Positions 29,457 through 41,486 of a DNA stretch of 62,887 bases are shown here, piece by piece. Both the position numbers and the translations under genes were made by a program. Each line of letters opens with the position of its first letter. The first letter of the stretch is position 1. Source of the DNA: an uncultured Planctomycetota bacterium (GTDB taxonomy: Bacteria; Planctomycetota; Planctomycetia; Gemmatales; HRBIN36); the NCBI GenBank assembly GCA_937944855.1, contig CALFAY010000035.1, forward strand, positions 1 to 62,887, read 5' to 3'. Below the pieces are notes generated by a model. It was given only the letters and a program-made list of their open reading frames with translations, was not told where the DNA came from and ran no database searches.

Positions 29457-29579
29457 ATGGTGCAGTTGGCTTTGATCGTCGGCTCGTTGATGCTGCTCGG
29501 TCTGGGCATTTATTTGGCGGTGCGCAAGGCCCTGGAGTGTCCACGCTGCGAGCGGACCGACCATTACGACGGGGGCTGA
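29457..29579 (+). CDS. 40-residue single-pass membrane peptide with a CPRC pair
   Basis: A short ORF begins MVQLALIVGSLMLLGLGIYL: one membrane helix from residue 3 to about 22, then a basic VRK and a cytoplasmic-looking tail with CPRCE and acidic residues, ending DHYDGG. The positive charges after the helix suggest the N terminus is outside and the tail inside. It ends 5 nt before the next gene, which also starts with Cys-rich sequence, so the two probably work together, perhaps sharing a metal. No ribosome site is seen; the possible promoter just upstream would make it leaderless. No named family is recognised. Confidence 0.6.
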   Translation: MVQLALIVGSLMLLGLGIYLAVRKALECPRCERTDHYDGG

Positions 29580-29584
29580 AGACC

Positions 29585-29935
29585 GTGGCGCGCTGCGATC
29601 AGGGCTATCTCTGCGACGTGTGCGGCCAACAGGTCGAAGAGATCACCGACTCCGATCTCTATCTGGCCTACGTCCTCGGCCTGGTTCCAGTGGAACGGCT
29701 GCCGTTCCATCCCGAACGGCACATTCGCTGCAACCCCGTCCGTGCCCAGTTCATTGTGGATCCACAGTTTCCGCCGGTTTCCTGCGACGGGCCGTTCGCC
29801 AAGGACCAGCTTGATCCCGCCTTCGTCGCCGAGGAGGAAGCGCGAGTGACACGGGCCTGGCAACGACTGCACGAAGTGCGTCGGCTGCGTCTGCCCATCG
29901 AAGAATATCCCCTGCCGGAACTCCGAGCCCGTTGA
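29585..29935 (+). CDS. conserved planctomycete small protein with an N-terminal CxxC
   Basis: A 116-residue soluble protein starting MARCDQGYLCDVCGQQVEEI. The Cys residues at 4, 10 and 13 could bind a metal with a further Cys later (HIRCNP). ITDSDLYLAYVLG and the PERHIRCNP segment look like a family I associate with planctomycetes, of unknown function. The GTG at 29585 follows GGGGGCTGAAG at good spacing; the frame opens upstream to 29429, but that part overlaps the micro-ORF in another frame and has no conserved look. It is 14 nt before the isomerase gene. Confidence 0.7.
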   Translation: MARCDQGYLCDVCGQQVEEITDSDLYLAYVLGLVPVERLPFHPERHIRCNPVRAQFIVDPQFPPVSCDGPFAKDQLDPAFVAEEEARVTRAWQRLHEVRRLRLPIEEYPLPELRAR

Positions 29936-29949
29936 ACGGAGAGGACGCT

Positions 29950-30921
29950 GTGAACGCCATTACCCGCCGAACCTGGTTGACCCGCTCCGCCGCATCCCTG
30001 GCCGGTTTCGCTTCGGCCTCGGCCGCCGTCTCGGCCCAACAACCTGCCGTCCAGGGCCAGGGCCAGACCCGTCGCCCGGTCGAGGAGCCTTTCGGCTACT
30101 GCCTCAACACCAGCACGCTTTCGGGGCAGCGGCTCGGCATCGTCGAACTGATCGAGGTCGCCGCCCGGGCCGGCTATGCAGCGATGGAGCCGTGGATCCG
30201 GGAACTCGATCAGTACGTCCAGGAAGGCGGCAATCTCAAAGAATTGGGACGGCGTTTCCAGGACCGCGGGATCAGCGTCGAGAGCGTCATCGGCTTCTCG
30301 GAATGGATCGTGGACGACGAGGAACGCCGCAGAAAGGGTCTGGAAGATTTCAGACGCTGCCTGGACATGACGGCCCAGATCGGCGGCAAGCGGATCGCCG
30401 CTCCGCCCGCTGGAGCGACCACGCAAGACGATCTGCCCCTGGCCCGCATCGCCGAACGCTATCGGACACTTCTCGAAATGGGTGAGCAGTTCGGCGTGGT
30501 GCCGCAGTTGGAAATCTGGGGCTTCTCCCGGACCGTGCAACGGCTCGGCGAAGCGCTGCACATTGCGGCCGAGGCCGACCATCCCAAAGCCTGCATCCTG
30601 GCCGACGTCTATCACCTCTACAAAGGCGGCTCAGGTTTCCACGGATTGAAGCTGCTCGGGCCGAACACCATGTTCGTCCTGCATTGCAACGACTATCCTA
30701 CCGATCCGGACCGCTCCACTATCCGCGACGAGCACCGCATCTATCCCGGCGACGGCATCGCCCCGTTGAAACAGATCTTCCGTGATCTGCACGCGGCGGG
30801 CTTCCGCGGCTGGTTGTCGCTGGAACTGTTCAATCGCGACTACTGGAAGCAGGATCCGCTCGTGGTCGCCAGAACGGGTCTGGAGAAGATGCGATCCGCC
30901 GTCCGTGCCGCCTTCGCGTGA
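29950..30921 (+). CDS. exported sugar-phosphate isomerase/epimerase-like TIM-barrel protein
   Basis: A 323-residue member of the xylose-isomerase-like TIM-barrel superfamily (AP_endonuc_2 type). The N terminus TRRTWLTRSAASLAGFAS is a twin-arginine-like signal, so it should act in the periplasm. Barrel elements include MEPWIRELDQY, VVPQLEIWGFSRT with a metal-binding Glu, CILADVYHLYKGG with Asp and His, and GWLSLELFNRDYW. Planctomycetes have many such paralogues, linked to sugar or polyol use; the substrate is not predictable. GTG 29950 has GGAGAGG upstream. It is third in a short operon with the micro-membrane peptide. Confidence 0.85.
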   Translation: MNAITRRTWLTRSAASLAGFASASAAVSAQQPAVQGQGQTRRPVEEPFGYCLNTSTLSGQRLGIVELIEVAARAGYAAMEPWIRELDQYVQEGGNLKELGRRFQDRGISVESVIGFSEWIVDDEERRRKGLEDFRRCLDMTAQIGGKRIAAPPAGATTQDDLPLARIAERYRTLLEMGEQFGVVPQLEIWGFSRTVQRLGEALHIAAEADHPKACILADVYHLYKGGSGFHGLKLLGPNTMFVLHCNDYPTDPDRSTIRDEHRIYPGDGIAPLKQIFRDLHAAGFRGWLSLELFNRDYWKQDPLVVARTGLEKMRSAVRAAFA

Positions 30922-30938
30922 TCGCCTCGCATTCTCGG

Positions 30939-32174
30939 TCAGTAGCGGATCTCCAGGCCGACGTGCAGCCCCATCGCCCAGAAGTCCGAGGACTTCAGAG
31001 ACGGTTGGGGCACGGCCGGTCCGGTCAGCGGGCCGAAGGCGAGGCTGGACGGCACCTGCTCGGCATTGACGACGCGATTGACCTGCTCGCCCGGCCGGGC
31101 CACGTCGCTCCAGTACAGGAACGTGTAGCCGATCCGGGCAGTGATGTTCTCCCGGATGCAGTAGTTGGCCGTCAGGCTGATCTCCGGCACGATGGCGAAG
31201 ACAGTTTCGTCGTGCCGGCCGATGTTGGATGGCAGGCACAGCAGACCGCCGGGGGCGACGCCGATCGGCTCCGGCTGCCCCAGCGAAGTCGTACTGCCGG
31301 TCAGGCTCAGAATCTGGTGCGTCCAGCCGAACGCTACCTTGCCGATCAGGTCCACGGACAGTCTGCCCAGGTCGATCCGCGTCTGTCCGCCGATCTGTGC
31401 TCCGTAGAAGCGGTTCTGCGTCTCGAAGCCGTCGTTGATCCACATCCGCGTCGGCTCGAAGACCGGCGTGCCGAGGAAGCCAGCGATGCCCGCTTCGAGA
31501 ATGGTTACCTCCTGATGGACGTACAAGGCTTCCTGGAGTTCGAGGTAGCGGAGGCCGAGAATCAGATGGACCCGGCGACAGCCGTCGCAGCTCCAGTCCT
31601 GAAGCAGATTCAGTTCGCCGCCCCATAGTTGGCTGTTGGACCCGACGGCGACGTTGCCGCGGAAGGCGTTCGGGAAGCCGACCGAGGAGCCGGTTTCCTG
31701 GCCGAGCAAGACGTCGAAGACCGGTCGCGTGATGACCGGGATGCCGGTGTCGTCGGAAGCCGTGGCAAAGCGTTCGGTACGCTGTTCCAGCATGAAGGCG
31801 CTGAACTGGATGGACCGGCAGCGATCGGCGTGCCAGTCGGCCGTGATCCGGCCGCCGCTGAACGGGCCGAAATTGATGCCTGATCCGCCGTAGAGAACGG
31901 TTGTGCCGGCGTTGCCGAGAATGCCTTCCGATTCTTCCGTGCCGAGGGTGACGAGCGGCTGCGGGTTAGGACCGTTCTTGACCCACCACAACAGGTAGTC
32001 GGCCCGAACCGTCCAGGTGGGGTCGCAACTGGAGGGCTGGAACAGCAGGTTGGGTGTGTCGGTGTTCCACGGTGGCGAGATTTGTCCCCCCGAAGCCGGT
32101 GCGGCATTGTCAGCCCCGGCAGCGGTGACCGCGAGAAGCAGGACCAGCGGGGAAAGCAGAGTCTTCGGACGCAT
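30939..32174 (-). CDS. BBP7-family outer-membrane beta-barrel protein
   Basis: A 411-residue exported protein. A signal peptide (MRPKTLLSPLVLLLAVTAAGA) is followed by the BBP7-type opening TVRADYLLWWVKNGPNPQPL and VLYGGSGINFGPFSGGR. Repeated amphipathic strands such as VHLILGLRYLELQEALYV and ITARIGYTFLYWSDV follow, and the last residues VGLEIRY fit a BAM-recognised terminal strand. BBP7 barrels are abundant in planctomycetes and presumably porins; the cargo is unknown. ATG 32174 has GGAGAACCTG just upstream and is preferred to ATG 32204. It converges with the isomerase gene, 17 bp away. Confidence 0.85.
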   Translation of the reverse strand: MRPKTLLSPLVLLLAVTAAGADNAAPASGGQISPPWNTDTPNLLFQPSSCDPTWTVRADYLLWWVKNGPNPQPLVTLGTEESEGILGNAGTTVLYGGSGINFGPFSGGRITADWHADRCRSIQFSAFMLEQRTERFATASDDTGIPVITRPVFDVLLGQETGSSVGFPNAFRGNVAVGSNSQLWGGELNLLQDWSCDGCRRVHLILGLRYLELQEALYVHQEVTILEAGIAGFLGTPVFEPTRMWINDGFETQNRFYGAQIGGQTRIDLGRLSVDLIGKVAFGWTHQILSLTGSTTSLGQPEPIGVAPGGLLCLPSNIGRHDETVFAIVPEISLTANYCIRENITARIGYTFLYWSDVARPGEQVNRVVNAEQVPSSLAFGPLTGPAVPQPSLKSSDFWAMGLHVGLEIRY

Positions 32175-32565
32175 CAGGTTCTCCTTCGTCGGCAGTTCGG
32201 GCATTCATCCCTTCAGCCCGAAAGGACAGCCGATCCGGCCAGATTCTTCCATCGTCATCCCGGTTTTCCGAATCGTCACAGTTCAATGCGGCGAGGCGAT
32301 GCCACCACGCGGCCTGCGAGTCACTTTCGACACGACCGGCAGCATCAACGAAAAGCACCGTTTTACGTCCCCGCATGAATCTCTGACCGCACCTGAAGGT
32401 CTCGGACACAATCCTTTCACCGAGCGTGGAACTTCCCGGACGATTCCGCCGGAATGCACGTATGGCCAATTTGCTATAGCCAAAGCATGAACTAAGGTTT
32501 TGTCGCATTCGCGGAACATAGGGAGTCTGCCGAACCGATGGACTCCGCCGATGAAGAGGTGATTC
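32175..32565. other. 391-bp divergent intergenic region, no gene seen
   Basis: This lies between the BBP7 barrel and the beta-helix surface protein. TTGCTATAGCC at 32472-32482 contains an extended -10-like TGCTATAGC, about 85 nt before the plus-strand ATG; no -35 is clear. No convincing short ORF was found. Confidence 0.35.
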
Positions 32566-34314
32566 ATGCGATCGCGTCGAGACGTCATTCGGAAACTGCG
32601 TCCCCATCTCGAACGGCTGGAAGATCGAACAGTGCCAGCGGTTTTCACGGTCAACAGCACGCTCGACCTGCCTGACGCCAACCCCGGCGACGGCCTGGCT
32701 GAGGCCTTCGACACCGTTACCGGCCAGTGGGTGACGACCTTGCGGGCGGCCGTCATGGAAGCCAATGCCTTGCCGGGCCATGACACCATCTACCTTCCCG
32801 CCGGCACCTATGTGCTCACCCTCAAAGGCCCCGATGAGGATGGCGGCGCGAACGGCGACCTCGACATCCTCGACCACCTCGACCTGATCGGGGATGGCGC
32901 GGACGTGACCGCTGTCCAGGTCAACGTTGATCTGTTGGGCTTCGACCGCGTTCTGGACGTGCATCTCCAAAAGCCGGGACAGACACTGCTGAGCGGCTTC
33001 ACCGTGACCGGCGGCCGGCTCGCTTCCGGCGACGGGGGCGGGATTCGCATCCTCATCCAGGATCCCGAGGCCAACCTGACGCTGGATGGATTGCACGTCA
33101 CGAACAACAGCTCGCCGGGCTACGGCGGAGGCATTTACATCCGCACGGTCAACGACGGGGTCAATTTCGGAATCGAAAACAGCACGGTCTCGGACAATAT
33201 CGCGTCCTTCGGAGGGGGCATCGCCATCGACCAGGGTTATATCTCCATTCAGAACAGCACCATTTCCTCCAATCTCGCCGAGTGGGTCGGCTCGGGCACG
33301 GGCCTGGGCGGAGGCATCTTCAACAGCCGGGGAATTGTCTATCTGGTCCATGCCACGGTCGTGTGGAATGGAGCGACCGCTGGCGGCGGTTTATACACGT
33401 CTGCCACGGATAAGCAGCCCGGGACCTATATCGTCTGCAACTCGATCATTGCTGCCAACAACTTAAAGATTCCGCCAAGCGACGTGGCGCAGCCGGGCCA
33501 TCCTACGGAGGGTCCCGATCTGTATGGATTCACGTTTGTGAGCTTCGGCGGCAATCTGATTGGAGATAGCTCGGCCAGCGCGGGTTTCGTGGACGGGGTG
33601 AACTTCGACATCGTGGGCGGCGGCAAATTCGGCGTGATCGACCCGAAGCTCGGTCCCTTGGCCTACAACGGCGGAGCGACGCCGACGCATCTGCCCTTGG
33701 CGGGCAGTCCGGCGATCAACAATGCCTACGGCAAGGCCAGTTTCCCCAGGGACCAGCGCGGCTTCGACCGGCCGTTCGGCCCCATGCCCGACATCGGGGC
33801 TGTCGAGTTGCAGGAAGACCCCGTCGTGGATACCGATCTGATCGTGGACATCACTACGCCGAACGGTCTGGTCCGGCCCGGCAAGAAGTTGACCTACACC
33901 ATCGTCGTCAGCAATGCCGGTCCCAGCGTGGCCGAGAACGTCCAATTGGCCTTGCTGCTGCCGGAGAACGCGAACTACCTCGGCTTCACGACCACGACCG
34001 GATTTTTGACCTTCCACAGCGGCCGGGACATGCTCTTCGATCTGGGCACGCTGGCGGTCGGCGAACAGGCGACCATCACCGTGTCGGTGCGGATGCGGCG
34101 GGTAGGCCTGGCCGCCTTGGAAGCCGTGGGCACGACCAGAAGCAACGACATCTTCCTGCCCAATAACCGGGACGCGGCCTACCACTTCGCCGGACGGCCG
34201 CTGTACATCGACGATCGCCTCTTGACGCTGCTGCTCGGCCGACCCAATGGCCACAGTTGGGACCAGGCAAACGGAAACGGAAATGGCCACGGCGGCGGCA
34301 CCTGGATTCTTTAG
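32566..34314 (+). CDS. extracellular beta-helix protein with DUF11-like domain
   Basis: A 582-residue surface protein. The N terminus RPHLERLEDRTVPAVFTVNS carries the LERLEDR signature seen on many planctomycete exported proteins. Residues about 28-410 are a right-handed parallel beta-helix with repeated GGGI turns (SGDGGGIRI, YGGGIYI, FGGGIAI, LGGGIFN) and the choice-of-anchor style ending SPAINNAYGKASFPRDQRGF. Residues about 420-530 match a DUF11-like beta-sandwich (TYTIVVSNAGPSVAENVQL). It ends in a Gly/Asn/His-rich tail. It is probably displayed or released; a polysaccharide-binding or lyase role is possible but no catalytic site was identified. GAGGTG precedes the ATG. Confidence 0.82.
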   Translation: MRSRRDVIRKLRPHLERLEDRTVPAVFTVNSTLDLPDANPGDGLAEAFDTVTGQWVTTLRAAVMEANALPGHDTIYLPAGTYVLTLKGPDEDGGANGDLDILDHLDLIGDGADVTAVQVNVDLLGFDRVLDVHLQKPGQTLLSGFTVTGGRLASGDGGGIRILIQDPEANLTLDGLHVTNNSSPGYGGGIYIRTVNDGVNFGIENSTVSDNIASFGGGIAIDQGYISIQNSTISSNLAEWVGSGTGLGGGIFNSRGIVYLVHATVVWNGATAGGGLYTSATDKQPGTYIVCNSIIAANNLKIPPSDVAQPGHPTEGPDLYGFTFVSFGGNLIGDSSASAGFVDGVNFDIVGGGKFGVIDPKLGPLAYNGGATPTHLPLAGSPAINNAYGKASFPRDQRGFDRPFGPMPDIGAVELQEDPVVDTDLIVDITTPNGLVRPGKKLTYTIVVSNAGPSVAENVQLALLLPENANYLGFTTTTGFLTFHSGRDMLFDLGTLAVGEQATITVSVRMRRVGLAALEAVGTTRSNDIFLPNNRDAAYHFAGRPLYIDDRLLTLLLGRPNGHSWDQANGNGNGHGGGTWIL

Positions 34315-34443
34315 CCACGGTTGATCCGGCAGCAGCAAGCCGATGGCTGATTCGACTGCGTTGCACCGGTCATGTCTCTCGCTTAGGCTGAAGCGTGGGT
34401 TGTCGAGGCACCTTTGGCTTCGTGCTCGGCGGGAGGATTGACC

Positions 34444-36978
34444 ATGACCCAGCGCATCCTCTGCTTGGCGGTTTGTCTCGTCTGCACCTCGGTAAGCCAG
34501 GCGGATTGGCCAACCGTCCGCGGCAATCCCCAGCGGACCGGCTATGTGGACAAGCCCTTGAACCTGCCGCTCCACGTTGCCTGGGTGCGGCATTTCGAGG
34601 GGGAGCGAATCGGGGCGGCGGTCGAGCCGGTTGTCGCAGCGGGCCGGTTGTTCATCGGCACGCATCGCGGCAACCTCTACGCTCTGGACGCGCTCACTGG
34701 CGAGCCGCTGTGGCGCTTCGCCGCTACGGGGGCCTTCCTCCATTCCCCAGCGGTTCACGCTGGAACAGTGATCGCCGGCTGCACGGATGGGTATTTGTAC
34801 GCACTGGAGGCCGAGACGGGGCGGCTGCGCTGGGCGTACTACTCCGGACCGGGCGGGTACGCCGCCTCCCCCTTGATCGCGGAAGGGCTGGTGATCCTTG
34901 GATCAAGGCAGGGAGAATTGGCCGCAGTCAGTCTCCATGACGGCACGATCCGCTGGCTACACCGCCTGGATGCCCCGATTCGCCAGACCGCCGCCTACGA
35001 CGCCGGCTGGGTGTTCGTTACCGCGGAAGACCTGTGTCTGCGCTGCTACGAGGCGTCCAGCGGCCGAATGCTGTGGACGTCAGAACCGTTGGTCGGACAG
35101 ACGGCCCGGGAATACTACCCGGTGATCGGCCGTCACGGTGAGGCGACGCGGGTCATCGTCCGCACCAATCCGATACCCAACATGGCCGACCGGTTGTCTG
35201 CCGACCGCCATTTCCTGTGCCGTCAGGCCCAGGTGGATGACAGCAATTGGCGGAGCTTGGATGCCTGGACGCGGAATCCCGAAGCCCTCGGCAACGAGGA
35301 ACTGTGGCTTCGGGAACAGGAAGCGATCCGGCGGTATCTCCGGGAACAGCCTCTGGCTCGGACGTTTTACCAGTTTGACGCAGCGACGGGCAAACCGCTC
35401 GACGAGGCCCCCGTGCTCTGGGCGGCCGGCTGTCAAAGCGTCGGCACGCCCCCGGTCGCTCTGCCCGATGGACGCCTGCTGGTCTTTTACCGGAGCGCCT
35501 ACGGCAACTGGAATCTGGGTGTCGCCCCGCTGGTCGCCCTGGGATTCCTTGACCCCGCCAACCGGATCCATCCGCTTCGACACCGCCACGGCGTGCAACC
35601 GCCCTGGAACACCTTCTGGGGCACCGCCGACGAGAGCCAGAACTTCGTCGTCGTCGGAGAACAGGTCCTTATCGTCCACCAATCCACACTCAGCCTGTTC
35701 GATCTCAGGACGCAAACCCTCCGGCCCCTGGCTGGGGAACGCGACGGCTGGGGCGGCTTTCGCAACCTGGTCTATGCCCGCAACGAATGGAATGGCCCGG
35801 CTCGCAGCGGCGTCGCCGTCGCCGGAGATCGTCTCTACTGGCAGACCGGCAGCCGCATCCTCTGTCTTGGTCCGCAACCGCCCGCTCCGGCCAACGATGT
35901 CGGCATCGACGGCAGCCGCGTCCCCACGCACCGGGCCTCCGCGCCTCCCAAACGCGATCTGCGGAAGGATCTGGCAACCGCAGTCGCTGAACTGCTGAGC
36001 CAGCGCTGGGCACCCTATGTGCTCGAACCGGGTCTCGCCGGACGGGAAATCGCCTTCGGCAACAGTGGCGATGTCTTTGAGGCCCTTTCGGCGGCTTATC
36101 CCCATCTGTCCGAGGATTTACAGAAACGGGTCAAAGAGTTCCTGGCCGAGGAGTGGCAGATGCATCCGCCGTTTACGGCCAAAGCCCGCTATGCTCCGGA
36201 GCAAGGCGCTCGACGGGAGTATTTCCCCTTCCCGCGGCAGTTTCTGGCCGGGAACTCAACCACGCCGCCGCCCCACCCCTTCGGAAATCTGCACGCTGTC
36301 GTTTACTACGCGGATCGCTGCGGCGCATGGGAACGGATCGGCACCAGTTGGCCGGAAATTCGTCAGGCCTGGCTGGACTTCAAACAGCAAAACTGGAAGC
36401 TCGATCCCAATCGCGGCGATTTATATGCGAACCGCTACATTGCTTCGCTCCAGGCATTTGCTCGTATCGCCAAAAAGCGGGAAGATCAAGCACTGGCCGA
36501 CGAGGCCCGAAAAGCCGCCGAAGAAAACACGCAAGCACTGGTCGCCTGGTGGCGACGCAGCGCCGAGCAATTCCGCCTCAAAACCTTCCGCGACATCTCC
36601 GAGTGGGACCAGTTTATCAACTACGGCGACGCCCTGTTCTTCTGCATCAAGCCGCACAAGGCGAAACTCGCCCTGTTCCATGACCTGAGGCCGGAAATCG
36701 CAGCGGTGGTCCGGGCACAAGCCCCCCAAGCCGCAGCACGAATCCTGGAATCCTTCGAGCAGCTTTGTTCGACCTGGCATCTGGTCAACGAGGAGCGGCA
36801 GGTGCATTACGGCGAAAACCTGGTCGATCCCCTCGACTTCGCCTTGGACGCCTTCCGGGCGAGGCTGCTACTCGGCGGCAAAGAGGCGGAGATGAACGAG
36901 GTAGGGATCGACATCCCCGGCTGCCGGGCGGATTTGACCTACATCGCCAAGATGGCTTTGTTTCTGGAACCGCGTTGA
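34444..36978 (+). CDS. exported PQQ-like beta-propeller protein with a C-terminal helical domain
   Basis: An 844-residue protein. A signal peptide (MTQRILCLAVCLVCTSVSQA) precedes PQQ/pyrrolo-quinoline-type propeller blades, with repeats such as NLYALDALTGEPLWRF, YLYALEAETGRLRWAYY and LCLRCYEASSGRMLW. From about residue 510 on the sequence changes to long helices (YIASLQAFARIAKKREDQAL and so on) containing WxxPEIRQAW and FLEPR, resembling an alpha/alpha toroid as in polysaccharide-processing enzymes. The W-docking residues of true quinoprotein dehydrogenases were not seen, so PQQ binding is unproven. GGAGG lies 7 nt before ATG 34444. Confidence 0.78.
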   Translation: MTQRILCLAVCLVCTSVSQADWPTVRGNPQRTGYVDKPLNLPLHVAWVRHFEGERIGAAVEPVVAAGRLFIGTHRGNLYALDALTGEPLWRFAATGAFLHSPAVHAGTVIAGCTDGYLYALEAETGRLRWAYYSGPGGYAASPLIAEGLVILGSRQGELAAVSLHDGTIRWLHRLDAPIRQTAAYDAGWVFVTAEDLCLRCYEASSGRMLWTSEPLVGQTAREYYPVIGRHGEATRVIVRTNPIPNMADRLSADRHFLCRQAQVDDSNWRSLDAWTRNPEALGNEELWLREQEAIRRYLREQPLARTFYQFDAATGKPLDEAPVLWAAGCQSVGTPPVALPDGRLLVFYRSAYGNWNLGVAPLVALGFLDPANRIHPLRHRHGVQPPWNTFWGTADESQNFVVVGEQVLIVHQSTLSLFDLRTQTLRPLAGERDGWGGFRNLVYARNEWNGPARSGVAVAGDRLYWQTGSRILCLGPQPPAPANDVGIDGSRVPTHRASAPPKRDLRKDLATAVAELLSQRWAPYVLEPGLAGREIAFGNSGDVFEALSAAYPHLSEDLQKRVKEFLAEEWQMHPPFTAKARYAPEQGARREYFPFPRQFLAGNSTTPPPHPFGNLHAVVYYADRCGAWERIGTSWPEIRQAWLDFKQQNWKLDPNRGDLYANRYIASLQAFARIAKKREDQALADEARKAAEENTQALVAWWRRSAEQFRLKTFRDISEWDQFINYGDALFFCIKPHKAKLALFHDLRPEIAAVVRAQAPQAAARILESFEQLCSTWHLVNEERQVHYGENLVDPLDFALDAFRARLLLGGKEAEMNEVGIDIPGCRADLTYIAKMALFLEPR

Positions 36979-36986
36979 GGAAGAGT

Positions 36987-37442
36987 TCAGCCTTCCGGGC
37001 GGGACATCTCCCGGTCTATGGCCGCGAACAGATCAGAGACGACTTTTTGTGCTCCGGCCTGAATGAGTCCGCGGGGAACGGCTTTGAGCAGACCGCCAAG
37101 TTCGCGGATTTCGACCTGCCAGTGGACCCGCGTTCCAGCTGAGGCGTTGTCGGCGACCGCTAACGTCGTCAGGACTTCCGTACTCGTGCCGACGCCCTTG
37201 GTTCGGGCCAGATACTGAGCGCTGAACGGTCCCGGATCGGCCTGCCGCTCCAGGGTCAATTGCAACTCGCCGCGGACGAACGAGAAGCCGGGCCGGACGG
37301 CCGCCCTGGCCGTCTGCGGGCCGACCTCCTCGATCCGGGCCACGTCCGGCAGGCACTTGACAAGGAAGGCCAAGTCCGTCAGTCGTCTCCAGACCAGGTC
37401 GCGGGGCTGGGGAAGATCCTTGTCGCCTTGGAGGACCAGCAT
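36987..37442 (-). CDS. SRPBCC/CoxG-like carbon-monoxide-dehydrogenase-subunit-G family protein
   Basis: A 151-residue protein of the START/SRPBCC superfamily: LPQPRDLVWRRLTDLAFLVK and CLPDVARIEEVG are the CoxG-type opening, followed by strands and a final long helix (GLIQAGAQKVVSDLFAAIDR). CoxG proteins bind hydrophobic ligands or help assemble molybdenum hydroxylases, but no CO-dehydrogenase gene is near, so the role is open. ATG 37442 has GGGAGG upstream and begins at the conserved domain; the frame is open to 37775. It is convergent with the propeller gene. Confidence 0.78.
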   Translation of the reverse strand: MLVLQGDKDLPQPRDLVWRRLTDLAFLVKCLPDVARIEEVGPQTARAAVRPGFSFVRGELQLTLERQADPGPFSAQYLARTKGVGTSTEVLTTLAVADNASAGTRVHWQVEIRELGGLLKAVPRGLIQAGAQKVVSDLFAAIDREMSRPEG

Positions 37443-37686
37443 CGTCGTCTCCTCCCACCGTGTCGGCGGCTTTTCCGAGCTTCGACAGCAGTATGATAGA
37501 AATAAGCCGAGCGGTATCGAGCTTGGGGGCGATCTCGGCATCGGCAAAGGCGTCCCTCGGCGGCGAGAAAAGCGTCGTCGGGCGTCCGGTAATGCGGAGA
37601 CTTCGCCCAGGCTGCTTGGCTTGACCCTTTTTCCAGACAAACGTACATTGGCGAACTCGACGACGGCTTGGTTCCGGCAAGGAAAG

Positions 37687-37711
37687 CCCGCCTTGGCATG
37701 GCAAGGGCGGG
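37687..37711 (+). promoter_or_regulatory. GC-rich hairpin in the secA leader
   Basis: CCCGCCTTG (37687-37695) and CAAGGGCGGG (37702-37711) can pair with one bulged base around a GCATGG loop, ending 43 nt before the secA ATG. No T-run follows. The rest of the 312-bp divergent gap (37443-37754) shows no gene. Confidence 0.4.
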
Positions 37712-37754
37712 GTGATGCCGGGTCAGGTCGGAGTCGGCCAGTCACGGAGAGACC

Positions 37755-41408
<3,654 letters not shown>

Positions 41409-41418
41409 CGGCGTGAAG

Positions 41419-41464
41419 CCTCACCCCAGCCCCGCTCCCTCGGGGAGAGGGGTGGGGGTGAGGG
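41419..41464. repeat. copy (c) of the palindromic repeat, between secA and waaA
   Basis: CCTCACCCC at the left and GGGGGTGAGG at the right flank a core CTCCCTCGGGGAGAGG. It occupies most of the 78-bp gap and may form a hairpin in the transcript. Confidence 0.7.
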
Positions 41465-41486
41465 ATTCTCCTGGGAACGGAATCCC

